Assembly (NCBI GenBank): GCA_019118885.1
Contig: DWYB01000054.1
Location: forward strand, 1-36,979
Direction of reading: 5' to 3'
Source of the DNA: Candidatus Mediterraneibacter surreyensis
GTDB taxonomy: Bacteria > Bacillota > Clostridia > Lachnospirales > Lachnospiraceae
Length of the DNA stretch: 36,979 bases
The notes under the pieces were generated by a model. That model had not been told where the DNA came from and did not search any database. It worked only from the letters and a program-made list of their open reading frames with translations. Shown here piece after piece: positions 1 through 9,389 of this stretch. The position numbers and the translations under genes are program-made. Within the stretch, counting starts at the first letter, position 1. Each line of letters opens with the position of its first letter.

Positions 1-14
1 GTTTTACTATTCAT
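1..14 (-). CDS. Start of a gene running off the left edge (partial)
   Basis: An ATG at 14-12 on the minus strand is preceded by AAGAGGTATCTGAA, which is an SD-like AGAGG with 8-base spacing. A good promoter lies about 60 to 85 bases upstream. Only four codons plus part of a fifth (Met-Asn-Ser-Lys) are inside the window, so no function can be given. The combination of promoter, SD and ATG makes a real gene start more likely than chance. Confidence 0.5.
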
Positions 15-71
15 TTCAGATACCTCTTGTATTTTTAGATTTTACCAACTCGCCAGGTCAGTAATAATCTA

Positions 72-100
72 AATTTACTTGAGGTATTTTCTTTGGTCAA
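72..100 (-). promoter_or_regulatory. Sigma-A type promoter for the gene at the left edge
   Basis: The minus strand reads TTGACC (100-95), a 17-base spacer, then TAAATT (77-72). The predicted transcript start near 65 gives a leader of about 50 bases before the ATG at 14. It lies just after the end of the decayed GT39 copy, so it would separate the left-edge gene from the glycan block. Confidence 0.55.
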
Positions 101-109
101 CTCCTTGAT

Positions 110-855
110 TTAAATTATACAGGAAGCTTTCCACATCATTATCATAAATATAACTGTCAGAATAAAACGGATTTTATGGGCAAACAATTCCTGGCTGATG
201 ATGCTTAAGTAACTGGCGATTTTTCTGCTGATCCCAGATACGTTCTGCAGATTTTGATACGCCTCTGCTCCCCGACCGGAATCTGTTCCCAGAATCTTAC
301 GGAACTATCTAGAAAAATGATCCAGACCAATCCCAGGGATGCCAGCATTGTTACGATATAAAAAGCAACCGCTTCCAATACTTGTTGAACATCAACCATA
401 CAGTATACCCTAATGACAGAAAAGCGCCTATAATTGCAAAATAATACTGCGTGAAAAAGCCCAAAAACGTCACGAGCAGAATTGCTGCAAGTTTCCGGAA
501 ATTCTGCCTGTTTTCGACAATCATACAACTATGCAGATATACAGATGCGATGCCCCAGTATCGTTGTAATTCCATAATAAAAAATATTGGGGATAATTCC
601 AAACCACTTACTAAAACTTCCTGAAAAGCATGAACAGATCGTATGAAGAACAATATAAAACAACGGCGGATGTACATCCATGTTCCAACGCTCCATCTGA
701 ATACAAAAAAGGATGGTAATTTGAATTAGCCAGGCCATATGACCAGATTTCATCTACAAAAAAGCCTGCCTTTTGATTTGCCAGAATAACACAAACAAAA
801 TCTGGAAGGCTAAAATAGTTCCTAAAAATATCCATCTGTACTTTCGTAATCTCAC
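110..855 (-). pseudogene. Decayed, truncated tandem copy of the GT39-like membrane glycosyltransferase
   Basis: Pieces of one protein appear in order but in shifting frames. The start is a GTG at 855 with AAGGAG upstream, followed by a first membrane segment. A frame change leads to VDEIWSYGLAN, matching GDEVFTYGLSN of the intact neighbour at 928-2502. Another frame gives DVHPPLFYIVLHT, matching DVHPPLYYALVHT. A third gives NFRKLAAILLVTFLGFFTQYY, matching the neighbour's FYRRLYAVTTLGILTHYY. Near 110-270 the frame reading RGAEAYQNL and SQELFAHKIRFIL matches the neighbour's RGAEAASNL and NGQLFGNLGIVL. Frameshifts, internal deletions and loss of roughly the C-terminal 40% make it non-functional. 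It directly follows the intact gene, so it is a decayed tandem duplicate or an older paralogue. Confidence 0.85.
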
Positions 856-927
856 ACGCTTTAATACTCCTTATATCCGAAATTTAAGAACAATCATCTG
901 ACGATACAGGTAACGCGCAGATGTGAC

Positions 928-2502
928 TTAACTGCTGCGATTATTTTCAATCACATATGATGTAGTGTAAGAATAATTCCCTATCCTTTCAATTTTGATT
1001 CCTTCTCCATAAATCGATTTCACCTTTTCAAATACAGCATCCTGATCGCATGTATTAATGACAGAAAACACAATGCCATCTTCTTGTTCCAGATTCCATG
1101 TATCCAGCAGTTCAAGATTCTTCTGCGAGACAAAGACCACAGAACGATAGTTGCGTACCTCATAAAAAGATGGCTGCACCTTCCATCCCTGCCAGGTATC
1201 ATCATAAATATAAACACAGAGATGGCCGGACAAATTTTCCGCACGCTGGAGCAATGCCTCCGAATCTCTATATAGATACGGCCATTGGCAGAACCATAGC
1301 CCTGCTGCTGTAAGAATGACAAACCCTCCGACCATTACGGCCGCCGCCCGCTTTTCCGATAAAATACTGGGCCCGATTACATAGAGGGCATATGCCCCAA
1401 GCAGAAACACCATGGGATAAATCGGCTGGAGATAACGATCAGAAATATACGCAGCTATTTTCGATACCAGAAGAAAATAACATAAACTTGGAATCAACAG
1501 TAAAAATATTCTTTTCTCCGCCTGTATCTTCCGGCCTCTTTTTTTTCTGATTACAACAGCCAGAATAAAAACAAACGCCAGAACAATCCCCAGATTTCCA
1601 AAAAGCTGTCCATTCACAAAATCAAAAAATGTTTTCAGCCGTTCCAGATAATCGGAAAGTGTCCCGCCCGCCAAATTGGAAGCCGCTTCCGCACCTCTCT
1701 GGCCCCCAAAAATATGCTGCAGCATGCGCGGAAAAACTGCGATTGCCGTGGCACCGCCCAGAGCCACTGCCGCACAGAATTTTCCTATGTTTTTGTATTG
1801 TTTTTCCGTCAGAAGTATCACACAGAAAACACAGGCAAGAAAAAACAGATAGATCAAAAAGTAATAATGTGTCAGAATTCCCAGTGTGGTAACTGCATAG
1901 AGTCTCCTGTAAAACTTTTTTGATCCTCCTTCACGAAAATATCTGACAAGAAGGTATGTGGCAAGACAGCACCAGAACATTGCCATAACATACATCCGCA
2001 GATAAGAAACGGACGACAGCATCCCAGCCGAACACATAAAAAATACTGTTGTGAGAAAGGCATATATCTTTTTTCCAAAAATCTCCATGGAAAGAAAAAA
2101 GGCACAAAAAATCAGAAGCACTCCGAACACAACATTAACGCTTCCGGCAAACCACACACTATACTGTCCCGGAAAAAAGGAACTGATGGTATGAACAAGG
2201 GCGTAATAGAGCGGCGGATGTACGTCCGCTTCCTGATTTTTCCATACATTTCTGTAATCAAACTGATGCCCCGGTTGGACCTGCATATATTCGTTCCACA
2301 AGATATCCGCCGGAGTATACACGGTTCCTTCCTCTGCCTTGATGTTAAAAGTATGAATGTACGGATGATTTGATAAACCGTATGTAAATACCTCATCGCC
2401 GTGCAGATTTGTCTTATTTCCTAAAACGAATGCCGCAAGTGCTATAAAAACTGCTGACAAAATGATTAAAATAATCCTGTCTCTCTGATTGATATGATCC
2501 AT
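928..2502 (-). CDS. GT39-like polytopic membrane glycosyltransferase
   Basis: This is a protein of about 524 residues with many hydrophobic segments, resembling the GT39/ArnT/PMT-like superfamily. These enzymes move a sugar from a polyprenyl-phosphate donor to an acceptor on the outer face of the membrane. The first membrane helix (residues about 9-27) is followed by an acidic GDE motif at 35-37 (Asp36-Glu37), the usual catalytic position in the first external loop. DVHPPLYY follows at 93-100. The ATG at 2502 is chosen because AGGGAG lies 7 bases upstream; the open frame extends to a TTG at 2538 with no SD. It follows the secreted transglutaminase/FN3 gene by 134 bases and precedes a broken copy of itself. 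The donor and acceptor are unknown. A role in decorating the glycan or a surface protein is inference. Confidence 0.85.
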   Translation of the reverse strand: MDHINQRDRIILIILSAVFIALAAFVLGNKTNLHGDEVFTYGLSNHPYIHTFNIKAEEGTVYTPADILWNEYMQVQPGHQFDYRNVWKNQEADVHPPLYYALVHTISSFFPGQYSVWFAGSVNVVFGVLLIFCAFFLSMEIFGKKIYAFLTTVFFMCSAGMLSSVSYLRMYVMAMFWCCLATYLLVRYFREGGSKKFYRRLYAVTTLGILTHYYFLIYLFFLACVFCVILLTEKQYKNIGKFCAAVALGGATAIAVFPRMLQHIFGGQRGAEAASNLAGGTLSDYLERLKTFFDFVNGQLFGNLGIVLAFVFILAVVIRKKRGRKIQAEKRIFLLLIPSLCYFLLVSKIAAYISDRYLQPIYPMVFLLGAYALYVIGPSILSEKRAAAVMVGGFVILTAAGLWFCQWPYLYRDSEALLQRAENLSGHLCVYIYDDTWQGWKVQPSFYEVRNYRSVVFVSQKNLELLDTWNLEQEDGIVFSVINTCDQDAVFEKVKSIYGEGIKIERIGNYSYTTSYVIENNRSS

Positions 2503-2558
2503 TTTTCTTCTCCCTGTATTCACCGATTTTCCGCTCAACGAATATATTGCTGATAGCA

Positions 2559-2603
2559 GATCAGACTGAGCAGCCGCCTTTTAAATGGCAGTTCAGTCTG
2601 ATC
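2559..2603 (-). other. Long inverted repeat (hairpin) between secreted-protein gene and GT39 gene
   Basis: The arms 2559-2569 and 2593-2603 form a perfect 11-bp stem (GATCAGACTGA / TCAGTCTGATC). Inner CTGCC/GGCGG pairing extends it towards the loop. No T-run follows on the minus strand, so it is not a classical intrinsic terminator. An mRNA 3'-end stabiliser or partial attenuator is possible. Confidence 0.6.
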
Positions 2604-2636
2604 CATCCTTTTGCGAGGGTTCATCCAGAGGAACAG

Positions 2637-4580
2637 TTACATACGGATGCTGACAGGCTCAGAATATTCACCAAACACAGTATTTCCGCCTGCCTCTGAA
2701 TATGCTCTCACTTTATAATAGTACGTTTTTCCGCTGTCGAGATCCGTATTTGTATAAGATACGACATCACTTTGCCGGACAACTTTTACGATGGAATATC
2801 CACCGTCTTCACTCTCTGACCTCCAAATCTGATATCCCTGTGCGCCGTTTACCGCATTCCACGCCAGCAATGCACGTCCCTCTCTGGGACTGCTGACCGC
2901 GAGCAGCGGTTTTTCAAGCATTACAGCAACAGAAATATCATCTGAGTAAGCGCCATACACAACATTTCCTTCCCGGAACATGTATGCACGCATCCGATAA
3001 ACGTATTCTTTTCCTGCTTCCAGCCCCGTATTGCTGTATGCAGTCTCTTCACACTGTCCAAGCGCCTGTTCCTCTTCTCTCGCGCCGATGATCTTGACAA
3101 TGCGGAAGCTACCGTCATCCTCCTGACGCCAGATCTGATAACCGTGTGCCCCTTCCACCTGCTCCCACCGGATTCGGATCCGGCTGGAAGAATTACTGTA
3201 AGGATTGTCAAACTGCACCGCTGCCGGCATATAGTTTACCTCTGAGAACGCGGAATATACTTTGGAATCGTCATCATTGACAGCAAACGCACGTACTTTA
3301 TAGTAGTAAGTTTTTCCCGGTGTGAGTCCTGTGTTTGTATACTCGACCGTATTTCTGTCACGGATTGTTTTTGTCAGCGTCCATAATTCTTCTGCCGCGT
3401 CAGGATCCTCGGAGCGAAACAATTCATATCCCTGCGCGCCTTCTGCCGTCGTCCAGGTAATCTTGGCTGTCGTCTGCTGTTTGCTGTAAACAGACACAAT
3501 TTCCGGAGTAGCCAGTTCATCGATCTGCGTGAACTGATAGTCTTCTGTTCCCATAGGATACAGTTCATAAAACTCCTGGGTAGTGTACTCATCATCTCTT
3601 ACATGCCCCTCAAAATTCTGATCACATTTCAGGAAGTAGCTATATGCGCTTTGTCCTGCATCCCACGTGGTATCCGCATTATAATAAAGCCCGTTGATTT
3701 CTACGATATTCCAGCCGTGTGGTTCCTGATTGCCCGTTCCTGAAACGATCCGATTGTCAATTCCCAGTTCCAGAGCCATTCGGTAAAACAGAAGAGCATA
3801 TCCCTGACACACCGCTTTTCCGTCGACAAGAGCCGCATATGCAGTATATTTGAGTTTGTAATCCTGATCATTCAAATTATCATAATCGTAGGATGTGTGC
3901 TGACAGATATAATCATAAACCGCCTTAATCTTATGATAAGTACCGCTATCATATACATCGAGTTTATCAAGAACTTTCTGCACCTGTTCATCTACTGTCA
4001 TTTCCTGTTCATACGTTGTGTAATACGTGTATGTATAGGTAAATGTCATATACGTCATATTGTCTTCCGCAGATGTGCGCAGTTCTCCTTCCGCGCTCCA
4101 GCCGCCATACTGCCATCTCAGATAATCTCCTTCCTGGGGATCTCCGGTATGAGTCAGCGCCTGCTCTGCGATCTCCCTGAGAATGCCGTCCTGATATTCC
4201 GGCGCCTGATAATATACAACGACCGTTTCCTGACGCTGTTTCATTGCTTCGCGGATCTGCTCCCCGGCTTCTTCTACGGTATCCGCATACTCTGTCTCAC
4301 TGTACAGATCAATTCCCGGCTGCGCCGCAGGAGTTTGTTTCAGATCCTCTTCCGTCAATACTCCCCGGTACAGAGGGTTCACGTAAACATCTTTTACCTG
4401 ACTGGTTTTCTCTTCCGCCACAGTATCCGCTGGTACTGCGCCACTGTTGTTCTTATCGGAACTTTCCTCTGATGACACGGAAGACTGCGCCGGCACAGCG
4501 CCAAAAGCTTCCGCGTTCGGGAGCAAAACCAACGTCAATACCAATAAGAATACTACCCATTGTTTCATTTTCACTTTCAT
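2637..4580 (-). CDS. Secreted transglutaminase-like protein with three FN3 domains
   Basis: This 647-residue protein begins with a Sec signal peptide: a Lys-rich start, then hydrophobic VVFLLVLTLVLL, with likely cleavage near residue 28. A Ser/Glu-rich linker follows. The transglutaminase-core/cysteine-protease fold carries the full triad: Cys258 in GKAVCQGYA, His288 in EPHGWNIV and Asp303 in YYNADTTWD. Three FN3-like modules follow from about residue 355, each with WxxxxGAxGYxxxR and YYYKVRAY-type strands. No LPXTG, SLH or other anchor is visible at the C-terminus. Such folds can crosslink, cleave amide bonds or only bind peptide; the activity here is unknown. The ATG at 4580 lies 3 bases after the flippase stop, so it is probably cotranscribed with the glycan genes. 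Its FN3 triplet is paralogous to that of the 1458-residue protein at 10401-14777. Confidence 0.88.
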   Translation of the reverse strand: MKVKMKQWVVFLLVLTLVLLPNAEAFGAVPAQSSVSSEESSDKNNSGAVPADTVAEEKTSQVKDVYVNPLYRGVLTEEDLKQTPAAQPGIDLYSETEYADTVEEAGEQIREAMKQRQETVVVYYQAPEYQDGILREIAEQALTHTGDPQEGDYLRWQYGGWSAEGELRTSAEDNMTYMTFTYTYTYYTTYEQEMTVDEQVQKVLDKLDVYDSGTYHKIKAVYDYICQHTSYDYDNLNDQDYKLKYTAYAALVDGKAVCQGYALLFYRMALELGIDNRIVSGTGNQEPHGWNIVEINGLYYNADTTWDAGQSAYSYFLKCDQNFEGHVRDDEYTTQEFYELYPMGTEDYQFTQIDELATPEIVSVYSKQQTTAKITWTTAEGAQGYELFRSEDPDAAEELWTLTKTIRDRNTVEYTNTGLTPGKTYYYKVRAFAVNDDDSKVYSAFSEVNYMPAAVQFDNPYSNSSSRIRIRWEQVEGAHGYQIWRQEDDGSFRIVKIIGAREEEQALGQCEETAYSNTGLEAGKEYVYRMRAYMFREGNVVYGAYSDDISVAVMLEKPLLAVSSPREGRALLAWNAVNGAQGYQIWRSESEDGGYSIVKVVRQSDVVSYTNTDLDSGKTYYYKVRAYSEAGGNTVFGEYSEPVSIRM

Positions 4581-4583
4581 TTC

Positions 4584-6020
4584 TCAAAATTTCCTTTTCC
4601 TGATGATTGATTTTAACATTTCTCTGTTCCTTTGATAGGTATACACGCCAGACATCACCACATACATTCCGCCTCCTGCAAGAATTTCGACACAAATTGC
4701 AACAACAGTATCACTGATCACACCATGAAGTATACTGATCACCAGAAACATAACTGCTCCAAAAGCAAAATAAAAAAACGTATCTCTGAGATAACGCGTA
4801 ACCTCTAACTTTTTTCTTACCATTACCGTCTGACTGACACATACCGTCCCTTCCGCGCATACCGTTCCTACGATCGCCCCGAGGGCTCCAAAGGCAGGAA
4901 TCATGCTCAGATTTACAGCCAGATTTACAGCGGCTCCAAGTACAACAGAAATAATATAACTCTTATCCTCATGATTGGGAATCAGATACTGTGTCCGTAT
5001 GACATTTGCCCATGCAATAAATGGCACCGTCGGCGCCATAACCCTGATCAGCAGAACACACTTTTCGTACTCATCACCGAGAAAAAGCGGAACGAAATCC
5101 TCCGCGATTCCGGCAATCCCAAACATCATTCCCGCAGCAAGGAACATCGCAAACACCATAGACTGACGGATATACTGACCGCTTTCCCTGGTCTTTCCCT
5201 TTGCCGCAAGATTTGACATTCTTGGCAGCATCACAGTGCCAAGAGCAGTAATCACTCCGGTCGGAATGTTCAGAATCTTGGAGGCACCTTCATAATATCC
5301 CACTTCACTCATTGTACTCATCTGACCCAGCATCACTTTGTCCATCATCGTATAAAGGCTCACGGCTATAATTGGGATAAAAAGTATCAGTTCCGGCAGA
5401 ATATGCTTTTTCAAGGCGCTGAATTTTGGCCGGCGCCAGTCTACCAGTTTTCTCAGGTAAAGCCATAAATATCCCTGAGAGCATAACGTTCCCAACGTCA
5501 TAATTAACGCATATTTCCACAAGTCACTGCGTTCTTTCACAAAGACAAATACACACAGAAGATCGATCACCCGAATAACAATGTTTCGTGTAACCGTGAT
5601 CTTAAATTTTTCAACCCCGAAAAAAAGCCAGCTGATATCCAGCATTCCGGAAAATACATAAATTCCCTGGATCAACGCAACCAGGCGGTATATCGGCTCT
5701 TCCGTCCATGCATAGCAGAGATACACAAGCAGCGCCAGGGCCGAGCAAAGAAACTGAAGTCCGTAAATCTCCCAGAACACGCGGCTGAGCACCTCCCGGT
5801 TTTCCCTTACGGCAGCAACACTTCTGTTTCCGTAATTTTTTACTCCCAGCATGGCCGCAAGCATAAAGTAATTTGCTATTGTATAAGTATATGTATACGT
5901 TCCCAGCCCTTCAGAACCCAGGATTCTGGAAATATAAGGAGTTGTAATCAGCGGGAGTATAATGAGCAGAATCTGATATACCACATTATACATAAAATTC
6001 TTCTTAATGGAACTACTCAT
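4584..6020 (-). CDS. Wzx-like polysaccharide flippase
   Basis: This is a protein of about 478 residues with 12 to 14 hydrophobic segments. Its N-terminus, NVVYQILLIILPLITTPYISR followed by ILGSEGLGTYTY, is the standard opening of oligosaccharide flippases of the MOP superfamily (PST family, PF01943/PF14667). It should move undecaprenyl-diphosphate-linked repeat units across the membrane. The ATG at 6020 has GAGG about 9 bases upstream and overlaps the stop of the preceding Wzy-like gene as ATGA, so translation is probably coupled. The longer frame from a TTG at 6038 is less likely. Substrate specificity cannot be read from sequence. It is the closest paralogue in family terms of the flippases at 26963 and 17815. 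Confidence 0.92.
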   Translation of the reverse strand: MSSSIKKNFMYNVVYQILLIILPLITTPYISRILGSEGLGTYTYTYTIANYFMLAAMLGVKNYGNRSVAAVRENREVLSRVFWEIYGLQFLCSALALLVYLCYAWTEEPIYRLVALIQGIYVFSGMLDISWLFFGVEKFKITVTRNIVIRVIDLLCVFVFVKERSDLWKYALIMTLGTLCSQGYLWLYLRKLVDWRRPKFSALKKHILPELILFIPIIAVSLYTMMDKVMLGQMSTMSEVGYYEGASKILNIPTGVITALGTVMLPRMSNLAAKGKTRESGQYIRQSMVFAMFLAAGMMFGIAGIAEDFVPLFLGDEYEKCVLLIRVMAPTVPFIAWANVIRTQYLIPNHEDKSYIISVVLGAAVNLAVNLSMIPAFGALGAIVGTVCAEGTVCVSQTVMVRKKLEVTRYLRDTFFYFAFGAVMFLVISILHGVISDTVVAICVEILAGGGMYVVMSGVYTYQRNREMLKSIIRKRKF

Positions 6021-7273
6021 TGTATCTTTCCTCTGCAATAATAAAACAACGCAACAAGATGCTCAACAAATGTTTTTCTCTGCTCCGTACTCTCTTCCTG
6101 TCCGCTGAAAAAATATTTATTCCATGCGATCCACAGCGGAAACTGATAATATATATCCAGCATATATCTTTCTGAAATCCCGAAAACCGCAAGTATGAAA
6201 AGGCTTACCGCCAGCTTTTCATTTCTCTTTTTCAGCGAAAGATTCAACGCCTGAAAATATATCGCCAGGAACATTCCGCCCGGGATAATTCCATAATAAA
6301 GCAAGGCTCTCATAAATGAATTATCCAGTATGAGTTTTGACGTTTCCGAAGTCTGCGCTTCGATCGAACTGACAAAGGGAAGCGCCTGTCCAAAGAGAGA
6401 CAGCCCGAATTCCTTCAGACAATAACTGGCATACTGAAACCTTTTTGTAAACACACTGTCGACAAGCTGCCAGAACGCGGATTGATCCGAATAAAAAACC
6501 GTTCCCAAAATGCTGATGAAAATCATCAAAACAAATCCCAGAAGAAAAAGTTTGCGAAAAGAAGGAAAATGCAGAAGCCGGGAACGTTTTTTCCGCACAA
6601 GATACATGCCGAAAATAATCAGCAGAATAACGATCATCCCGGTACGGCTGATCGCATAGCGAAAAGTGAGAAGTGCGATCACTGTCCACACAATGACATC
6701 CCAAAGCTTCAGCCTTTTATACCGCAGGTAGAACCACGCCAGACAGACCACCGCGACATTGGCAGCCAGTACATTTCTGTGGCAGAAACCATATGTATTA
6801 TAGAATCCCACTTTGTCATCCTGATAATAAATTGCCGTAAGCAGTCCGATCCTCCAGAAGAATAATGTCAACAGAAGTGCAGCCGCTTTTATGACAGCAA
6901 ATACCATTACCAGCCTGCGCGGCGATTCACCTTTGGCAGCCAGCATGATGATAAAGAACTCCATAAGAGCAAAGTCTCTGCTTCCCAGCACACTTCCCAG
7001 CGCCACAATCCCAATCAAAATCGCACAGATGCATTCATCCTTCCTAAAGGTTGAAAACAAAGCGATTTTCCCAATCAGAATAAGGTAAAGCAGATTCCTG
7101 AACAAATACATTCCATTTAGCCAGACCGCTTCCGAATAAATAACGGATGTATTTTCTATGCAGTGTATCACTAAAAGCAGCACAAAACCACACCAGAAAA
7201 TAAGATCCGGCACACCGCTTTTCACAAGCTGTGAATATTTTTGAGCAATCGATATTTTCTTCTGTAACAGCAC
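6017..7273 (-). CDS. Wzy/O-antigen-polymerase-like membrane protein
   Basis: This 418-residue protein is almost entirely hydrophobic, with about 10 to 12 membrane segments. It fits the poorly conserved Wzy polymerase/O-antigen ligase class. The GFCHRNVLAAN segment and a late external-loop motif LDNSFMRALLYYGII resemble equivalent positions in the two Wzy-like proteins at 28410 and 29669. It likely polymerises repeat units on the outer face. The GTG at 7273 has AAAGGA 8 bases upstream. It overlaps the flippase gene by four bases and follows the GT2 gene by 5 bases, which is the usual polymerase/flippase pairing. The family call rests on topology and context rather than catalytic residues. Confidence 0.8.
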   Translation of the reverse strand: MLLQKKISIAQKYSQLVKSGVPDLIFWCGFVLLLVIHCIENTSVIYSEAVWLNGMYLFRNLLYLILIGKIALFSTFRKDECICAILIGIVALGSVLGSRDFALMEFFIIMLAAKGESPRRLVMVFAVIKAAALLLTLFFWRIGLLTAIYYQDDKVGFYNTYGFCHRNVLAANVAVVCLAWFYLRYKRLKLWDVIVWTVIALLTFRYAISRTGMIVILLIIFGMYLVRKKRSRLLHFPSFRKLFLLGFVLMIFISILGTVFYSDQSAFWQLVDSVFTKRFQYASYCLKEFGLSLFGQALPFVSSIEAQTSETSKLILDNSFMRALLYYGIIPGGMFLAIYFQALNLSLKKRNEKLAVSLFILAVFGISERYMLDIYYQFPLWIAWNKYFFSGQEESTEQRKTFVEHLVALFYYCRGKIQ

Positions 7274-7278
7274 GATAA

Positions 7279-8292
7279 TTATCCTTTCAACATCTCCGAA
7301 AACAGTTCCTTGTCATAATCAGCGAGATCATAACTCACCTTCCTGTACATTTTACCAGAGTTTCTCTTTTTTATAAACCATTTAATTTTTTCGTAACTGT
7401 CAAAAAGGTGGCACCTGCTCAAACAAACAAGAAGCTTTTCTTTTTTGTTCAGATTTCTGTACTGTTTCAGTTCAGAAATCAACCAGACTATGTGTTCTTC
7501 TTTTCCTGATTTGCAAGCAGTATACAGGAGCGCACTGCATTGCCCTGCGTAATATCGCTTTTGTTCTTCTTCCGTCATTTTCTTCAATTCTCCGCCAAAT
7601 TTATCCATAAAATGTCTCTTGGTTTTTAAAAACCGTTCAAAATCCGGCGCATTCGAAAATCCGTCCATTGCTTTCACGATCTGAATTTCCCTGATCCTGA
7701 ATACCTTGCTCTGCGAGAACAGCCGTACGCCAAATTCTATATCCTGATGGCGCAGAAAGCTTTCATCAAAACCGTTGATCTTACGGATCAGATGAGTTCT
7801 GGCGAACAGATTGCTTCCCGTACCCAGCGCTGTCTCCGACATAAACAACGCCTTCACCATATCGCCGGAAGGCGGGAGGACGACCTCCCAGCAGATCCCG
7901 CTCCGCACCTTCAGTACTCCGCACAGCACGCTTCCGTATTCCGGATTCTTTTCCAGAGCGTCCACACACTTCCTGATATGGTCCCCGAAATAGATATCGT
8001 CATTATCCAGAAAGGCAATGTATTCCCCGCCGGCGCTTCTGATCCCCGTATTTCTCGCGGCGGCGCCATTTCGATTTTCCGGATGCTTCAGATACAAGGC
8101 CTGCGGATACCGTTCCATCACTTTCTCTGTTTCCTGCCGCGCTTCGCTTTCCGGCGGATTATCATCTACAACAATCAGTTCAATCTCCGGGTACGTCTGA
8201 TGCAGAACGCTTTCAATTGCCCGGGGCAGATATTCCACGTTATTAAAAGTTGTAATAATTACACTGACAAGCGGTTTTTTCTTTTTTTCCAT
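7279..8292 (-). CDS. GT2 family glycosyltransferase (GT-A fold)
   Basis: This is a cytoplasmic GT-A transferase of about 337 residues. The N-terminal VSVIITTFNNVEYLPRAIES and ELIVVDDNPPES form the nucleotide-sugar binding strand-loop-strand. RNGAAARNTGI and the DxD-type FLDNDDIYF metal-binding motif follow at about 100. GSNLFAR and RHQDIEF occupy the acceptor and catalytic-acid region. The ATG at 8292 is preceded by GGAG with 6-base spacing; the frame extends to a TTG at 8304 that overlaps this SD. It sits between the Wzy-like gene (5-base gap) and a GT4 gene. It shares the DDN and GGEYIAFLD-type motifs with the GT2 at 9390, suggesting related but distinct sugars. The donor is unknown. Confidence 0.9.
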   Translation of the reverse strand: MEKKKKPLVSVIITTFNNVEYLPRAIESVLHQTYPEIELIVVDDNPPESEARQETEKVMERYPQALYLKHPENRNGAAARNTGIRSAGGEYIAFLDNDDIYFGDHIRKCVDALEKNPEYGSVLCGVLKVRSGICWEVVLPPSGDMVKALFMSETALGTGSNLFARTHLIRKINGFDESFLRHQDIEFGVRLFSQSKVFRIREIQIVKAMDGFSNAPDFERFLKTKRHFMDKFGGELKKMTEEEQKRYYAGQCSALLYTACKSGKEEHIVWLISELKQYRNLNKKEKLLVCLSRCHLFDSYEKIKWFIKKRNSGKMYRKVSYDLADYDKELFSEMLKG

Positions 8293-8339
8293 TCTTTTCT
8301 CCAATGTTTAAACATTTTGTGACAACTCCATCAGATGAA

Positions 8340-9386
8340 CTACAAAATATGTCTGCTGATCTGTTTCATCACAGCTTCCGGTGTATATTTTTCCGCTTCC
8401 TGCAGGCAGTTTTTCTTCATCTGAAAAATCTCATCCGGATGCTCCACCGCATAACAGATGCGTTCTGTAAGAAGCCCGCTGTTCCTCCAGTCATAGCAGT
8501 ACCCTGTGACCCCCTCACGCACCAGTCTTTCATTAAAATGCCAATTGCTGGCAATCACAGGGATGCCTGCCGAAAATGCGTCGATAATTGTCCCAGGCAT
8601 CCCTTCTCCCTGATATACACTGGGAAACAATAACATAAAGCTGTTTTTCAGGACATGCACACTCTGGTCAAACGGAACACATCCCTTATAAAATACACAT
8701 TCCTGAAACCGGTCCAGTATCTCCGAAAACGCCTTACGGTAAGACTCTTCAACCGGTCCGTAAATGTACAGAATCACTCTTCTCCTTCCAGAGCGCCGGT
8801 TCACTTCTGCAATGGACTCCGCCGCTGTCTCTATCCCTTTTTCTTTTATAACCCGGCTGAACATCGTAAACAGAAATGGTTCCGTCCGCGGAAAAACAAG
8901 TTCACTGGCCGGTAAAATATTCAGCCTTTTAAAATTGGGCAGAACTTCTGTATTGTCTATCCCGAGTTCCTGAAGTCTCTGCTCCATTTCCGGAAGTTCT
9001 ACCCAGTTTACTTTAAAACGTTTCAGCTGTCTGACCAGCGCCGGGCTTCTTTCAGCCTCGTCGGGAAGAGCGCCGCCGATCACGTCATGATACAATTCTC
9101 TATGAAAAAAGGCATTTATTCCTGTAAGTACCGGAAAGAAAAATTTCCGTCCGTTTCTGGAAAGAAGGACAAAAAAATACTTACATTCCGTAAAAGCCTT
9201 TAATGTCCGAAATAAAATAGAAAAAAAATGTTTTTTATACTGATAAGTGTCAATACAGACGACTTTTCTGTCTGGAAAATCTTTCTTAAGTTCTTCAAAA
9301 AGTATCTTTGTCTTAACTGTCTGTCCGTCCAGAAGTTCTGTGTCTTCTGCGATACGGCCGATTACTGCAATACCATTTTTTTTCAT
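8340..9386 (-). CDS. GT4 family glycosyltransferase (GT-B fold)
   Basis: This is a 348-residue GT-B enzyme. The N-terminal acceptor domain includes HDVIGGALPDEAERSPAL and leads to VLPNFKRL, the interdomain region. The C-terminal domain begins with FLFTMFSRVIKEKGIETAAE. It carries VYQGEGMPGTIIDAFSAGIPV, where the second Glu of the EX7E motif is replaced by Asp. The ATG at 9386 has AGGAG 7 bases upstream and starts 3 bases after the stop of the GT2 at 9390, so these genes form one translation-dense operon. The Asp substitution is tolerated in some GT4 enzymes. The sugar is unknown. Confidence 0.9.
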   Translation of the reverse strand: MKKNGIAVIGRIAEDTELLDGQTVKTKILFEELKKDFPDRKVVCIDTYQYKKHFFSILFRTLKAFTECKYFFVLLSRNGRKFFFPVLTGINAFFHRELYHDVIGGALPDEAERSPALVRQLKRFKVNWVELPEMEQRLQELGIDNTEVLPNFKRLNILPASELVFPRTEPFLFTMFSRVIKEKGIETAAESIAEVNRRSGRRRVILYIYGPVEESYRKAFSEILDRFQECVFYKGCVPFDQSVHVLKNSFMLLFPSVYQGEGMPGTIIDAFSAGIPVIASNWHFNERLVREGVTGYCYDWRNSGLLTERICYAVEHPDEIFQMKKNCLQEAEKYTPEAVMKQISRHIL

Positions 9387-9389
9387 TGA

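Noticed and set aside
2503-2538. Longer N-terminus of the GT39-like protein from TTG 2538
   Set aside because: The added codons contain the SD (AGGGAG) for the ATG at 2502, so they are leader rather than protein.
3897-4472. 191-codon plus-strand frame
   Set aside because: It is antisense to the 647-residue transglutaminase/FN3 gene, with no start signal or family features.
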